From Lachnospiraceae bacterium (GTDB taxonomy: Bacteria > Bacillota_A > Clostridia > Lachnospirales > Lachnospiraceae): a DNA stretch of 57,957 nt. Shown here piece by piece: positions 33,552 through 42,325 of this stretch. Made by a program: the position numbers and the translations under genes. Positions within the stretch are counted from its first letter, which is position 1. Every line of letters starts with the position of its first letter. Where the stretch lies: positions 1-57,957 of the forward strand of contig JAFOYH010000113.1 in assembly GCA_017391465.1 (NCBI GenBank), in the 5' to 3' direction. Under the pieces are notes generated by a model. That model saw only the letters and a list, made by a program, of their open reading frames with translations. It had not been told where the DNA came from and did not search any database.

Positions 33552-34154
33552 ATGTCTGTTTTAAAAAGAATAGGTATAGTATGGCTGGGACTGTGGATGT
33601 CTTTTATTTGTGCGTGTACTCCTAAAACAATACTTTTAGAAACAGGGGAAACTTTGATGCGTACAGTTGAACAGGAAACATTGGCAGAAACAGAGAACGA
33701 GTTACAAAAGGTTGATTCGAAGACTTTAATTTATGTGTATGTCTGTGGTCAGGTTCAGATGCCAGGCGTGTATCGATTATCAGAAGGTGATCGGATGTAT
33801 CAGGCCATTGATGCAGCTGGAGGGATACTCTTGGAAGGAGATGCCGCAAGCCTGAATCTGGCGGAACTTTTGAGGGATGGACAGAAGATTTATGTGCCAT
33901 CTTATGAGGAAACAGCGACATGGTCTGAGACGGAGCTATCCGATGAACAGATAGAGAATGATCGGGTGAACATTAATCGGGCATCGAAAGATGCATTGAT
34001 GACACTATCTGGGATTGGAGAATCGAAGGCGGATGCAATTATCCGTTACAGAGATGAACACGGGGCTTTTGGTTCTATCGAGGAATTGATGGATGTTCCG
34101 GGAATTAAAGAAGGCACCTATTCAAAAATTAAAGATCGAATTTCAATAAATTGA
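33552..34154 (+). CDS. comEA: ComEA-like DNA-binding lipoprotein
   Basis: ComEA binds double-stranded DNA outside the membrane during natural transformation. Residues about 56-118 form an SLBB domain (YVYVCGQVQMPGVYRL), and about 137-200 form two helix-hairpin-helix motifs (VNINRASKDALMTLSGIGESKADAII). Instead of the usual single membrane anchor, the N terminus has a signal peptide ending SFICAC with a lipobox-like ICAC, so it may be lipid-anchored at a Cys near residue 22. ComEC, which takes up the strand, is 3.3 kb downstream, separated by a two-component system. RBS AAAGGATGAG is present. Confidence 0.87.
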   Translation: MSVLKRIGIVWLGLWMSFICACTPKTILLETGETLMRTVEQETLAETENELQKVDSKTLIYVYVCGQVQMPGVYRLSEGDRMYQAIDAAGGILLEGDAASLNLAELLRDGQKIYVPSYEETATWSETELSDEQIENDRVNINRASKDALMTLSGIGESKADAIIRYRDEHGAFGSIEELMDVPGIKEGTYSKIKDRISIN

Positions 34155-34165
34155 GGTGAAATGAG

Positions 34166-34855
34166 ATGGCTAAAAGGGTACTTGTAGTTGATGATGAAAA
34201 GTTAATTGTGAAAGGTATACGATACAGTCTTGAACAGGACAGCATGATCGTAGAAGTTGCCTATGATGGTCGTCAGGCATTGGAAATGGCACAGGCGAAT
34301 ACGTATGATGTGATTTTGCTGGATGTTATGCTTCCGGAGATTAACGGATTTGAAGTGTGTCAGATGATTCGTGAATTTTCAGATGTTCCGATTATTATGC
34401 TGACTGCAAAAGGCGATGATATGGATAAGATTTTGGGATTGGAATATGGTGCAGATGACTATATTACAAAACCATTTAATATTTTAGAAGTAAAAGCACG
34501 TATTAAGGCAATAATGCGTCGTACACGCGTGAAAGAAGTGGAAGTAGTGAATCCTCGTTTGATCACATCCGGAGATATGAAGATTGATCTGGACAGCCGT
34601 CGTGTGTTTATTTCCGATAAAGAGGTGAATCTGACAGCAAAAGAATTTGATCTTCTTGAGCTTTTGATCACCAATCCAAACAAAGTATACAATCGAGAGA
34701 ATTTGTTGAATCTGGTTTGGGGATACGATTATCCGGGCGATGTACGTACAGTGGACGTTCATGTGCGTCGTTTGAGAGAAAAAGTGGAAGCAAATCCAAG
34801 TGAACCGCGCTATATACATACTAAATGGGGTGTAGGTTATTTCTTCCAAAGTTAA
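34166..34855 (+). CDS. OmpR/PhoB-family response regulator
   Basis: A 229-residue DNA-binding response regulator. The receiver domain has the acidic pair D9-D10, the phosphorylation site D53 in LLDVML, and KPF near residue 102. The C-terminal winged helix (about 130-228) includes LTAKEFDLLELL and DVRTVDVHVRRLREKVE. It starts 11 bases after comEA with a good site, and the cognate kinase follows. The sequence is of the WalR/MtrA/PhoP-like type. Target genes are not known. Confidence 0.94.
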   Translation: MAKRVLVVDDEKLIVKGIRYSLEQDSMIVEVAYDGRQALEMAQANTYDVILLDVMLPEINGFEVCQMIREFSDVPIIMLTAKGDDMDKILGLEYGADDYITKPFNILEVKARIKAIMRRTRVKEVEVVNPRLITSGDMKIDLDSRRVFISDKEVNLTAKEFDLLELLITNPNKVYNRENLLNLVWGYDYPGDVRTVDVHVRRLREKVEANPSEPRYIHTKWGVGYFFQS

Positions 34856-34901
34856 GAAAATAAGGAAAAAGGCCTTAAAGAGAACGGGCTTTTTATACAG
34901 C

Positions 34902-36329
34902 ATGCGTTTATGGTTGATAGTTGCTCTGATTGTGGTAACTATCAGCCCTTTATTTATTATGCGGTATGTTTCGCTGGATAATATCGAAAGTCAGTTGCGT
35001 GCGCGGCGAATGAACGAACTTTCGAATTATTCATTGATTCTTTCGAATCAGATTGTCCGAAGCAATTATTTTAAAGGGGATAATGTAGATACCGTGCATG
35101 CGGATATGAGTCAGAGTGCTTCTATGTATAATGGTCGTATTTTGATTATTGATGATGCCTATACCATTGTTAAAGATACTTACTCTACATTGGATGGTAT
35201 GACATCCATTACAGAGAAAACCATGCGTGCCATGAAAGGCGAGAGCCTGCGTAATTATAATGATGAAGATGGAATGCTTGAGATGGCAGTGCCGATCACG
35301 ACGGAAGATAAGTCAGAAGTTTTGGGTGTTATTTCTTTTTATTCATCGACATCGGACATTGAAAAGACATGTGATGCCATTGGGTCTTTTTATAATGGAT
35401 TAACAACAGCACTGGTTGTTATATGTATTTTATTATCTTTAATTATTGCCAATTTGTTTACACATCCGTTGAAAAGTGTTGCAGATTCCATTGACCGCAT
35501 GGGTGAGGGCCATTTCGATGAAGTCATTCATTTGCGTGGTTTTTCTGAGATTAAAACGATTTCAGATTCATTCAATAAAATGCTTGGTAAGATGCAGAAA
35601 GTAGAGAATTCACGTCAGGAGTTTGTTTCTAACGTGTCTCATGAGTTAAAGACGCCTCTGACATCTATGAAGGTTCTTGCGGATTCCTTAAATATGCAGG
35701 AGAATGTGCCGAATGAGGTTTATAAAGAATTTATGCAGGATATTGTTGTTGAAATTGACCGTGAAAACCAGATCATTAATGATTTGCTGTCTCTTGTAAA
35801 GATGGATAAGTCGGTTGCAGATCTGAATGTGTCGACTGTTCAGGTCAATGACATGCTTGAGATGATTTTAAAACGTCTGCGTCCGATTGCGGCCAAACGC
35901 AATATCGAGCTGGTTTTCGAGAGTTTTCGTTCGGTCACAGCTGAGTGTGATGAGGTCAAATTAAATCTGGCATTTACAAATCTCGTGGAGAATGGAATCA
36001 AGTATAACGTTGCCGGAGGCTGGGTTAAGGTGTCTCTGGATGCAGATATTAAATACTTTTATGTGAAAGTAACCGATTCAGGCATTGGTATTCCGGAAGA
36101 ATATCAGGATCAGATTTTTGAACGTTTTTATCGTGTGGATAAGGCACGTTCGAGAGAGACAGGTGGTACGGGGCTTGGTCTTGCTATAACAAAGAATGTT
36201 ATTTTGATGCATGATGGTGCCATTAAAGTTCTGAGTGAAGAAGATAAAGGTTCCACATTTGTGGTAAGAATTCCATTAAAACATGTAGCAGATACAGGAA
36301 ATGGAGGGGTAAAGAATGATAAAAAATAA
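34902..36329 (+). CDS. Sensor histidine kinase
   Basis: A 475-residue membrane kinase: helix 1 at about 3-22, an extracellular sensor of about 140 residues, helix 2 at about 165-185, HAMP (about 187-240), HisKA with the phosphorylated His in SNVSHELKTPLTS (about 246-258), and a HATPase with NLVENGIKYN, DSGIGIPEEY and GGTGLGLAI. The upstream regulator is its partner. No ribosome binding site is evident before this ATG; the frame is open for 22 more codons upstream and encodes a lysine/arginine-rich stretch typical before a first membrane helix, so the true start may be a rare codon further up. A weak hairpin lies in this gap. Confidence 0.9.
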   Translation: MRLWLIVALIVVTISPLFIMRYVSLDNIESQLRARRMNELSNYSLILSNQIVRSNYFKGDNVDTVHADMSQSASMYNGRILIIDDAYTIVKDTYSTLDGMTSITEKTMRAMKGESLRNYNDEDGMLEMAVPITTEDKSEVLGVISFYSSTSDIEKTCDAIGSFYNGLTTALVVICILLSLIIANLFTHPLKSVADSIDRMGEGHFDEVIHLRGFSEIKTISDSFNKMLGKMQKVENSRQEFVSNVSHELKTPLTSMKVLADSLNMQENVPNEVYKEFMQDIVVEIDRENQIINDLLSLVKMDKSVADLNVSTVQVNDMLEMILKRLRPIAAKRNIELVFESFRSVTAECDEVKLNLAFTNLVENGIKYNVAGGWVKVSLDADIKYFYVKVTDSGIGIPEEYQDQIFERFYRVDKARSRETGGTGLGLAITKNVILMHDGAIKVLSEEDKGSTFVVRIPLKHVADTGNGGVKNDKK

Positions 36330-37470
36330 ATTTTTTGCCGTTGTATTTCTGAGTATGGTCCTGATGTTATTTACATCCGGATGTAGTTTCATTGAAAAGA
36401 TTGTGGCTGCAGATGGTCATGTGGAAGTTATCACAGCAGAGGCATCTCATGGTGTATATCAGATGAATCTGGATGAGACACGCATTGTCAAAGTTCCATA
36501 TGAAGTGGAAGCAACGACGCTTTCTGAACTTATTGAAGGCTGTATTTTTGCATTGGAACAGAAACCATCCGATAATGCTTATAAAAGTGTGATGTCGGGC
36601 AATGTACAGGTTGTCAGTTATGAATATGATAGCAGCGACCGACTGGTAACCCTTTATTTCACGCCTTCTTATGAGAATCTGACACCAACATGTGAAGTTT
36701 TAACACGTGCAGCGATTGTTAAAACACTGACTCAGTTTAGTGATGATATTCAATATGTAACATTTGTTGTTGGTGATGTTCCGCTAACGACGAAAGAAGG
36801 AAGTCGTTTGCTGATGCGTGGACGGGATTTCGTGAGCAGTATTGGTGGAAGCATGGAATACGTGCGTGAAGATTATGTAACCATGTATTTTGTCAGCAGC
36901 GACGGCGAGCGATTGCAATCGGAAGATGTCATTGTTAAATATTCAAGCACGATTAATTTGGAAACTGCGGTTGTAAACAGTTTGATTTCAGGACCGATCA
37001 CTAAAGGGTTAAAACCGGCTCTGTCTCCGAATATTCAAGTGAATAAAGTCAATGTTAAAGAAGGCATTTGTTATGTAGATCTGAACGAGATTTTTTTGGA
37101 ACGTGTCGAGGATCAGAGTTTTCAATTAAATATTTATTCGATTGTTAACACACTGACACAGATTCCAGGTATTACACGTGTTCAGTTCTTGATTGATGGC
37201 GTGATCTTTAATAGTAAGGTTGAAGGCATTCGCATTGATGGTTTGTTTGAAAAAGATATGTCTATTGTTTATCGACCTGAGAAAATACGTGTTCCGGGGA
37301 ACTCTAATTCGGATATAACAAAAGATATCGAACATCTTTTAGAAGAGCAGCAAGAATCTAAAGAGACAAAAGAACTTGAATCGGTGGAAGGATATGTGCC
37401 GGATACGGTGAAAGAAACGATGGAAGAAACACAGAGTGTTTTAGAAACGGAGAAAAAGACAGGAGAATAA
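36316..37470 (+). CDS. GerMN-domain lipoprotein
   Basis: A 384-residue lipoprotein: signal peptide with lipobox FTSGC (Cys near residue 23), two GerMN repeats (about 60-190 and 205-325; LYFTPSYENLTPTCEVLTRAAIVKTL and YVDLNEIFLERVEDQSFQL are in corresponding places), and an acidic, low-complexity Glu/Thr/Ser-rich tail (about 335-384). GerMN domains occur in sporulation GerM and in actinobacterial LpqB, a lipoprotein encoded with the MtrA-MtrB two-component system. The start overlaps the kinase end by 14 bases, with GGAGGGG upstream, so expression is coupled. It probably senses or modulates at the cell surface for the kinase. Confidence 0.88.
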   Translation: MIKNKFFAVVFLSMVLMLFTSGCSFIEKIVAADGHVEVITAEASHGVYQMNLDETRIVKVPYEVEATTLSELIEGCIFALEQKPSDNAYKSVMSGNVQVVSYEYDSSDRLVTLYFTPSYENLTPTCEVLTRAAIVKTLTQFSDDIQYVTFVVGDVPLTTKEGSRLLMRGRDFVSSIGGSMEYVREDYVTMYFVSSDGERLQSEDVIVKYSSTINLETAVVNSLISGPITKGLKPALSPNIQVNKVNVKEGICYVDLNEIFLERVEDQSFQLNIYSIVNTLTQIPGITRVQFLIDGVIFNSKVEGIRIDGLFEKDMSIVYRPEKIRVPGNSNSDITKDIEHLLEEQQESKETKELESVEGYVPDTVKETMEETQSVLETEKKTGE

Positions 37471-37473
37471 TGA

Positions 37474-39720
37474 TTGAAACGACCATTAATGGGATTTGCT
37501 ATGGCATTGACAGCCGGTGTGGCTGCGGGCTGGTCTGAAATTTCATGGAGTGTATGTATTGTCATAGCAATTGGAATCATTTATATTTTAAAACAGTGGA
37601 CAGATAGTTCGAACAAATATGTGTTTGGACTGTCTGTCCTTTTTATTGTCGGATTTTGTAGAGCAACAATGGTTTCACAAACCGAGATTTTTTTGCAGGA
37701 TTCCATTTGTGGAAAAATCTATAAAGTGGAAGAAAAAGAAAGCGTTGACCATTTGTATGTCAAAGATTCGGAAGGATCCAGAATCCTTGTTGTTGTAAAG
37801 AAAAAAGAGAGGGATGCGGTTCATCGCTATTATAAGGGGCAAATCTATGCGATTCAGGGAGATGCGGAATTCTTTGAAGATGCAGAGAACCCAGGACAGT
37901 TTGATGCGTTATCTTATTATCGGTCTCAGGGAATTTCATATCGCATATGGGCTCAACAAATGACTCTAATGGATGAAGGAAATGGTTTGGATCGGATGCT
38001 TCGGAGATTGGAATATTATAAAGAGGCTATGTGTGAATTTTATGAAAATCATATGAGTTCAGAAGGCAATGGTATTATTCAGGCGGCTGTTCTGGGAGAA
38101 CGTTCGGACTTGGATGCGGATTTGAAACGTTATTATCAGGAAAATGGCTGGATGCATTTAATAACCACATCAGGACTTCATTTATCTTTTGTAGCAATGG
38201 GTATGTATAGGCGATTAAGAAAAATGACGATTCCTATGGAAATATCCACAGTCATTGCGTTTGTGCTCATGTATGCCTATGGTTACATGACGGACTTTGG
38301 TGATTCTATATTGAGGGCAATGGGAATGATGGTTCTTGCTCTTGTGGCAAAAATAATAGGAAGACGGACGGATGGATGGACAAGTTTATGGTTCCTTGCT
38401 GCGCTCATGATGTTTTTGCGACCGGGACGTATGGAATCTGTCGGATTTTTATTAACATACATGGCTGTGGGAGGAATGGAATTTGGAAAATGGCTGAGTA
38501 AGCAGCTTTCAGTTAAGGGATGGAAGGAAAATCTGTGTATCCAGGTGGGGATTTTTGAGGCAACTTTGCCAGTACTTTTATATTCGATGTATGAAATCCC
38601 TGTCTATGGCTTTTTCTATAATTTTTTTATGATTCCATTGATGGCGTTTCTTGTGCCGACAGCGTTTGTGTTTGGAACTTGTGGAATTCTTAATATTACT
38701 GCTTTAAAAAGTCTGGCTGTAGGTCTTTTAAAAATAATCGATCTGCTGTTACATATTGTACATATTTTGCCATCGAAAGTTTGGACATGTGGTCAACCCG
38801 AAATCTGGCAGATAGAAATATTTGCTGGAAGTATTTTCGCGGCAGTATGTATGATCAGGTATCGGAAGATAAAAAAAGGGTGGATCTTGATGTTGTTCAG
38901 TTGTTGCTTTTTGATGTTTTTTCGAATTCATACGGATGAGGTTGTTTTCATGGACGTTGGACAAGGCGATGGTATCTGTGTTATGACGGAAGATGGACAT
39001 GCGTTTCTTATTGACGGTGGAAGTTCGAATGTGAATGATGTCTTTAAGTATCGTATTGAACCCATGCTTAAATATTATGGTGTAAGCCGGATTGACGGAT
39101 GGTTTTTGACACATGGGGATTCGGACCATATATCAGGGATTCAGGAAGCTTTGGAGATGGGTGTCAATATTCAGGGGCTTTTCGTTTCGGAGATCATGGG
39201 AGATGAAGAACTTGAAAATATCTGTAATATGGCAGAAAATAAGGGCATTTCCGTTGTGCGTATTTCAGAGGGAGAGAAACTTTGTACAGATAAAGTTCGG
39301 ATTCGATGTCTTTATCCGAAAAAAGGAAAAAGTACTGGTGATAAAAATAATGATTCTTTGGTTTTGATGGTGGATTTTTTATATAGGAAAAAGACGTCAG
39401 TCCTTTTGACAGGCGATGTTGAAGCGGAAGGGGAAAAACTGCTTGAAGCGAATAATCTTTTGGAAAAAGCAGATATATTGAAAGTGGCACATCATGGATC
39501 GAAAGGGAGTACAACAAAGAATTTTCTGGAGATTGTTCAGCCGGAGTGGGCAATTCTATCCTGTGGAGAGAAAAATGTCTATGGTCATCCTCATGAAGAA
39601 GTTCTGGAACGATTGAAGAATGCAGGGACGAATTATGTGTCTACGGCAAAAAGAGGTGCGATCATTGTTCGCATAAATTCTAAAGGCTATACAGTCTATG
39701 GATATAAAAACCAGGATTGA
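37474..39720 (+). CDS. comEC: ComEC/Rec2 DNA uptake channel
   Basis: A 748-residue membrane protein that carries single-stranded DNA across the membrane in transformation. Order: N-terminal helices, an OB-fold DUF4131 region (about 70-150), the Competence domain of many helices (about 190-470, with HLITTSGLHLSFVAMG), and a metallo-beta-lactamase domain (about 490-748, with DVGQGDGICV, LIDGGSSN, THGDSDHISG and KVAHHGSKGS). All domains are present. It begins with TTG; AGGAG lies eight bases upstream and the previous stop codon is three bases away. It is followed by holA, a common pairing in Firmicutes. Confidence 0.93.
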   Translation: MKRPLMGFAMALTAGVAAGWSEISWSVCIVIAIGIIYILKQWTDSSNKYVFGLSVLFIVGFCRATMVSQTEIFLQDSICGKIYKVEEKESVDHLYVKDSEGSRILVVVKKKERDAVHRYYKGQIYAIQGDAEFFEDAENPGQFDALSYYRSQGISYRIWAQQMTLMDEGNGLDRMLRRLEYYKEAMCEFYENHMSSEGNGIIQAAVLGERSDLDADLKRYYQENGWMHLITTSGLHLSFVAMGMYRRLRKMTIPMEISTVIAFVLMYAYGYMTDFGDSILRAMGMMVLALVAKIIGRRTDGWTSLWFLAALMMFLRPGRMESVGFLLTYMAVGGMEFGKWLSKQLSVKGWKENLCIQVGIFEATLPVLLYSMYEIPVYGFFYNFFMIPLMAFLVPTAFVFGTCGILNITALKSLAVGLLKIIDLLLHIVHILPSKVWTCGQPEIWQIEIFAGSIFAAVCMIRYRKIKKGWILMLFSCCFLMFFRIHTDEVVFMDVGQGDGICVMTEDGHAFLIDGGSSNVNDVFKYRIEPMLKYYGVSRIDGWFLTHGDSDHISGIQEALEMGVNIQGLFVSEIMGDEELENICNMAENKGISVVRISEGEKLCTDKVRIRCLYPKKGKSTGDKNNDSLVLMVDFLYRKKTSVLLTGDVEAEGEKLLEANNLLEKADILKVAHHGSKGSTTKNFLEIVQPEWAILSCGEKNVYGHPHEEVLERLKNAGTNYVSTAKRGAIIVRINSKGYTVYGYKNQD

Positions 39721-39776
39721 AAAAAGAGGGGTTTCATCATATAATGAAAACAACTGTGAAAAAAGGAGAGAACGAT

Positions 39777-40760
39777 GTGAAGATACTGAGCCAACATATG
39801 AAATCAGGTCAATTCAAACCGGTATATTTAATTTATGGCGATGAAGATTATTTGAGAAAACAGTATAAAGACCGAATGAAAGATGCTCTTGTTGGTGATG
39901 ATGCAATGAACTACAGTTATTTTGAAGGAAAGGGTATATCTGTCAAAGAATTGATTGACCTGGGTGAAACGCTGCCTTTTTTTGGAGAACGTCGTTTGAT
40001 CATTGTTGAGAACAGCGGATTTTTCGCTTCATCACAGGATGAAATGGTTGCGTATTTGAAAGAAATGCCGGAGACAACATGCTTTGTTTTTGTTGAGAAA
40101 GATATTGATAAGCGTAATAAATTATTTAAAGCAGTATCTGCACTGGGCTATGCGGCTCATATGGGATCGCCGGATGAACGTACTCTGATCCGATGGATCA
40201 TCAGTTTACTTCGTGCGGAACATCGTGTGATGACAGAACAGACGATGCGGTATTTTTTAGAACGGATTGATACAGATATGGAAAATATCCGCCGGGAATT
40301 GGATAAGCTTGTTGTTTACACGGATGGTCATGAAGAGATTACCTGTGAAGATATAGATGCTGTATGTACGGTGCATACAGAAAGTCAGATTTTTGATATG
40401 GTGAAAGTTATTGCTGAGAAGAATCAGGCGAAAGCACTACAGCTTTATTATGATTTGATAACTCAGAAGGAACCTCCGATGAAGATTCTTTATTGGATTA
40501 CCCGTCAGTTTAATCAACTATATCAGATTAAGGATTTGCAGAGTAAAGGATATCCGGATCATATTATTGCAGAACGCATGGGGATCAGAGATTTTATTGT
40601 TCGTAGGAATAAAGCGTTGTGCCAGGCATTTTCTCTGGGAGAGCTTCGTAAAGCCGTTGAAATTTGTGTAGAACGTGATGAGGACGTGAAGACGGGACGA
40701 TTGAATGACCGTATGGCGGTTGAATTACTGATTGTGAGATTTTCTGCAAAAAATAAATAG
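39777..40760 (+). CDS. holA: DNA polymerase III subunit delta
   Basis: HolA is the wrench subunit of the clamp loader, opening the beta clamp for loading. The N-terminal PVYLIYGDEDYLRKQY (about 17-32) and ALQLYYDLITQKEPPMKILYWI (about 219-240) fit the family. I choose GTG at 39777 because GGAGAG stands in front and typical HolA proteins start about 20 residues before the LIYG motif, giving 327 residues. Alternatives are the ATG at 39744 or TTG at 39717. It probably shares the comEC transcript and ends in a bidirectional terminator. Confidence 0.9.
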   Translation: MKILSQHMKSGQFKPVYLIYGDEDYLRKQYKDRMKDALVGDDAMNYSYFEGKGISVKELIDLGETLPFFGERRLIIVENSGFFASSQDEMVAYLKEMPETTCFVFVEKDIDKRNKLFKAVSALGYAAHMGSPDERTLIRWIISLLRAEHRVMTEQTMRYFLERIDTDMENIRRELDKLVVYTDGHEEITCEDIDAVCTVHTESQIFDMVKVIAEKNQAKALQLYYDLITQKEPPMKILYWITRQFNQLYQIKDLQSKGYPDHIIAERMGIRDFIVRRNKALCQAFSLGELRKAVEICVERDEDVKTGRLNDRMAVELLIVRFSAKNK

Positions 40761-40770
40761 AAGTAAATAA

Positions 40771-40810
40771 AAAAGGACTAAGATGTGAGGGTGAATATCT
40801 TAGTCCTTTA
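40771..40810. terminator. Bidirectional terminator, holA / rpsT
   Basis: Stem 40771-40784 (AAAAGGACTAAGAT) with 40797-40809, flanked by A and T runs, between convergent genes. Confidence 0.92.
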
Positions 40811-40838
40811 AATTCGATTTTATAAAATCAACGTATCC

Positions 40839-41102
40839 TTAAGCCATTTTGTTTACAGCAAGGTTCATACGGCTGATTTTTCTGGAAGCAGTATTTTTGT
40901 GGTAAACACCTTTAGAAGCTGCTTTATCAATAGCACTTGTAGCTTTTGCTAATTCTGCTACTGCAAGTTCTTTATCGTTAGCTGCGATTGCTGCATCTAC
41001 TTTCTTAATAGCAGTTTTAACAGCGGATTTGATCATTTTGTTTCTTAATGTCTTTGTCTGAGCAACAAGGATTCTTTTCTTTGCGGATTTAATGTTAGCC
41101 AA
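40839..41102 (-). CDS. rpsT: 30S ribosomal protein S20
   Basis: An 87-residue basic protein of the small subunit body. The translation begins ANIKSAKKRILVAQ and is Lys/Arg/Ala-rich throughout, ending in GVYHKNTASRKISRMN. The start is TTG at 41102, preceded by GGGAGGTG at eight bases; the open frame continues to 41297 but those residues do not fit S20. E. coli rpsT also uses TTG, where it weakens initiation and takes part in autogenous control. It is a single gene with its own promoter and terminator. Confidence 0.95.
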   Translation of the reverse strand: MANIKSAKKRILVAQTKTLRNKMIKSAVKTAIKKVDAAIAANDKELAVAELAKATSAIDKAASKGVYHKNTASRKISRMNLAVNKMA

Positions 41103-41196
41103 TCTGGGCACCTCCCTATATTTCTTGAATATTATTAATTTACGTGTATATTCATTAAAGCCGGACACGGACGTTCTAATGTAAACATACTCGTAT

Positions 41197-41225
41197 ATAA
41201 TAAGAGAAAATGCCAAAAATGTCAA
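41197..41225 (-). promoter_or_regulatory. Promoter of rpsT
   Basis: Minus strand consensus TTGACA (41225-41220), a 17-base spacer and TATTAT (41202-41197). Confidence 0.75.
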
Positions 41226-41234
41226 TACATAATA
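41206..41234 (+). promoter_or_regulatory. Candidate sigma-G/F promoter of gpr
   Basis: GAAAA (41206-41210), 17 bases, then CATAATA (41228-41234), fitting the forespore CATnnTA -10. It lies across the rpsT promoter in the opposite direction. The -35 matches four of five positions, so the call is tentative. Confidence 0.35.
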
Positions 41235-41285
41235 TAAATTGTTTTTGAAAAAATAATAGAAAAAACAGGGAGTGAAATAATTAAA

Positions 41286-42242
41286 ATGAAGTGTCAATTT
41301 CGAACAGATTTAGCCATAGAAACAGCGGAAATGTTTCAGGAATCCGAAGAGCTGCAAGGGGTCTGTATAAAAGAAGAGGTTGGGAAAGTTTCAGGAATTC
41401 GAGTGACGCGGGTAACTATTGAGAATGAGATTGGTGCGGAACAGCTTGGAAAAGCCATTGGTGATTACATTACTATGGAAGTTCCGGAACTTGATCAGGT
41501 GGATGTGAGTTATCACAGAGAAATCACTTCGGAAATCATTGCCCAGTTAAAAATATTGGTTCCGGATATGGAAAAGAAAAAGATTATGGTAGCTGGTATC
41601 GGGAATCGGGAAATGGCACCGGATGCTTTGGGACCTTTGGTTGCGGATCATTTGTTTATTACGCGTCATCTTATTCACACGTATGGAGAAAATTCGGAAA
41701 TTACCAGAGGCATGGGCTGTGTCAGTGCGCTTGCTCCGGGAGTTATGGCGCAGACAGGAATTGAAACAAGGGAAATACTTTATGGCACAGTGAAAGAGAC
41801 ACAGCCGGATTTGATGATTGTGATTGATGCTTTGGCGGCTCGAAGTGTAAAAAGATTAAACAAAACCATTCAGATCACAAACACAGGGATTGCACCAGGT
41901 GCAGGCGTTGGAAACAGGCGTTATGGCATTGATGAACAGAGTATGGGAATTCCGGTTATTGCCATTGGCATACCGACGGTTATTGATGCAGCAACCATTG
42001 TCAATGACACCATTGGAAATCTGTTGTCCATTATGGATGAAACAAGAAATCGTTTGTCGGTACGCATTTGGGAAGGTGTTGCTTCGTTTGATGATCAGGA
42101 ACGTTATCAATTGGTACGGGAACTGATGGAGCCGGAGATGATGAATATGTTTGTGACACCAAAAAATATTGATGAGATTATTGTTCAGATGAGTTATACC
42201 TTATCGGAAGCGTTGAATCAAATGTGTCACGTTATGGGATGA
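41286..42242 (+). CDS. gpr: Germination protease (spore protease GPR)
   Basis: GPR degrades the small acid-soluble proteins during spore germination. It is made in the forespore as a zymogen that trims its N terminus; FRTDLAIETA near residues 5-14 is the usual cleavage region. GIGNREMAPDALGP (about 102-115) and GVGNRRYGIDEQSMGIPVIAIG (about 208-229) are family A25 motifs. At 318 residues it is shorter than the Bacillus enzyme (about 370). It heads the conserved gpr-spoIIP-lepA-hemW-hrcA cluster. A forespore promoter candidate lies upstream. Confidence 0.94.
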   Translation: MKCQFRTDLAIETAEMFQESEELQGVCIKEEVGKVSGIRVTRVTIENEIGAEQLGKAIGDYITMEVPELDQVDVSYHREITSEIIAQLKILVPDMEKKKIMVAGIGNREMAPDALGPLVADHLFITRHLIHTYGENSEITRGMGCVSALAPGVMAQTGIETREILYGTVKETQPDLMIVIDALAARSVKRLNKTIQITNTGIAPGAGVGNRRYGIDEQSMGIPVIAIGIPTVIDAATIVNDTIGNLLSIMDETRNRLSVRIWEGVASFDDQERYQLVRELMEPEMMNMFVTPKNIDEIIVQMSYTLSEALNQMCHVMG

Positions 42243-42252
42243 TAGCGGGGAT

Positions 42253-42281
42253 GGTATACTTTAGTGTCTTAAGCATATAAT
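42253..42281 (+). promoter_or_regulatory. Candidate sigma-E promoter of spoIIP
   Basis: GGTATACT (42253-42260), 13 bases, then CATATAAT (42274-42281), resembling the mother-cell sigma-E pattern (GKMATATT, CATACAYT). SpoIIP is sigma-E-controlled in Bacillus. Confidence 0.4.
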
Positions 42282-42325
42282 AGTGGTGGCAGCTTGAGGA
42301 AAACTTTGGTGAGGGGAATGGGTGC

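Noticed and set aside
41103..41297. N-terminal extension giving a 152-residue S20
   Set aside because: S20 is about 87 residues; the TTG at 41102 has an excellent ribosome binding site and the extension covers the rpsT promoter.
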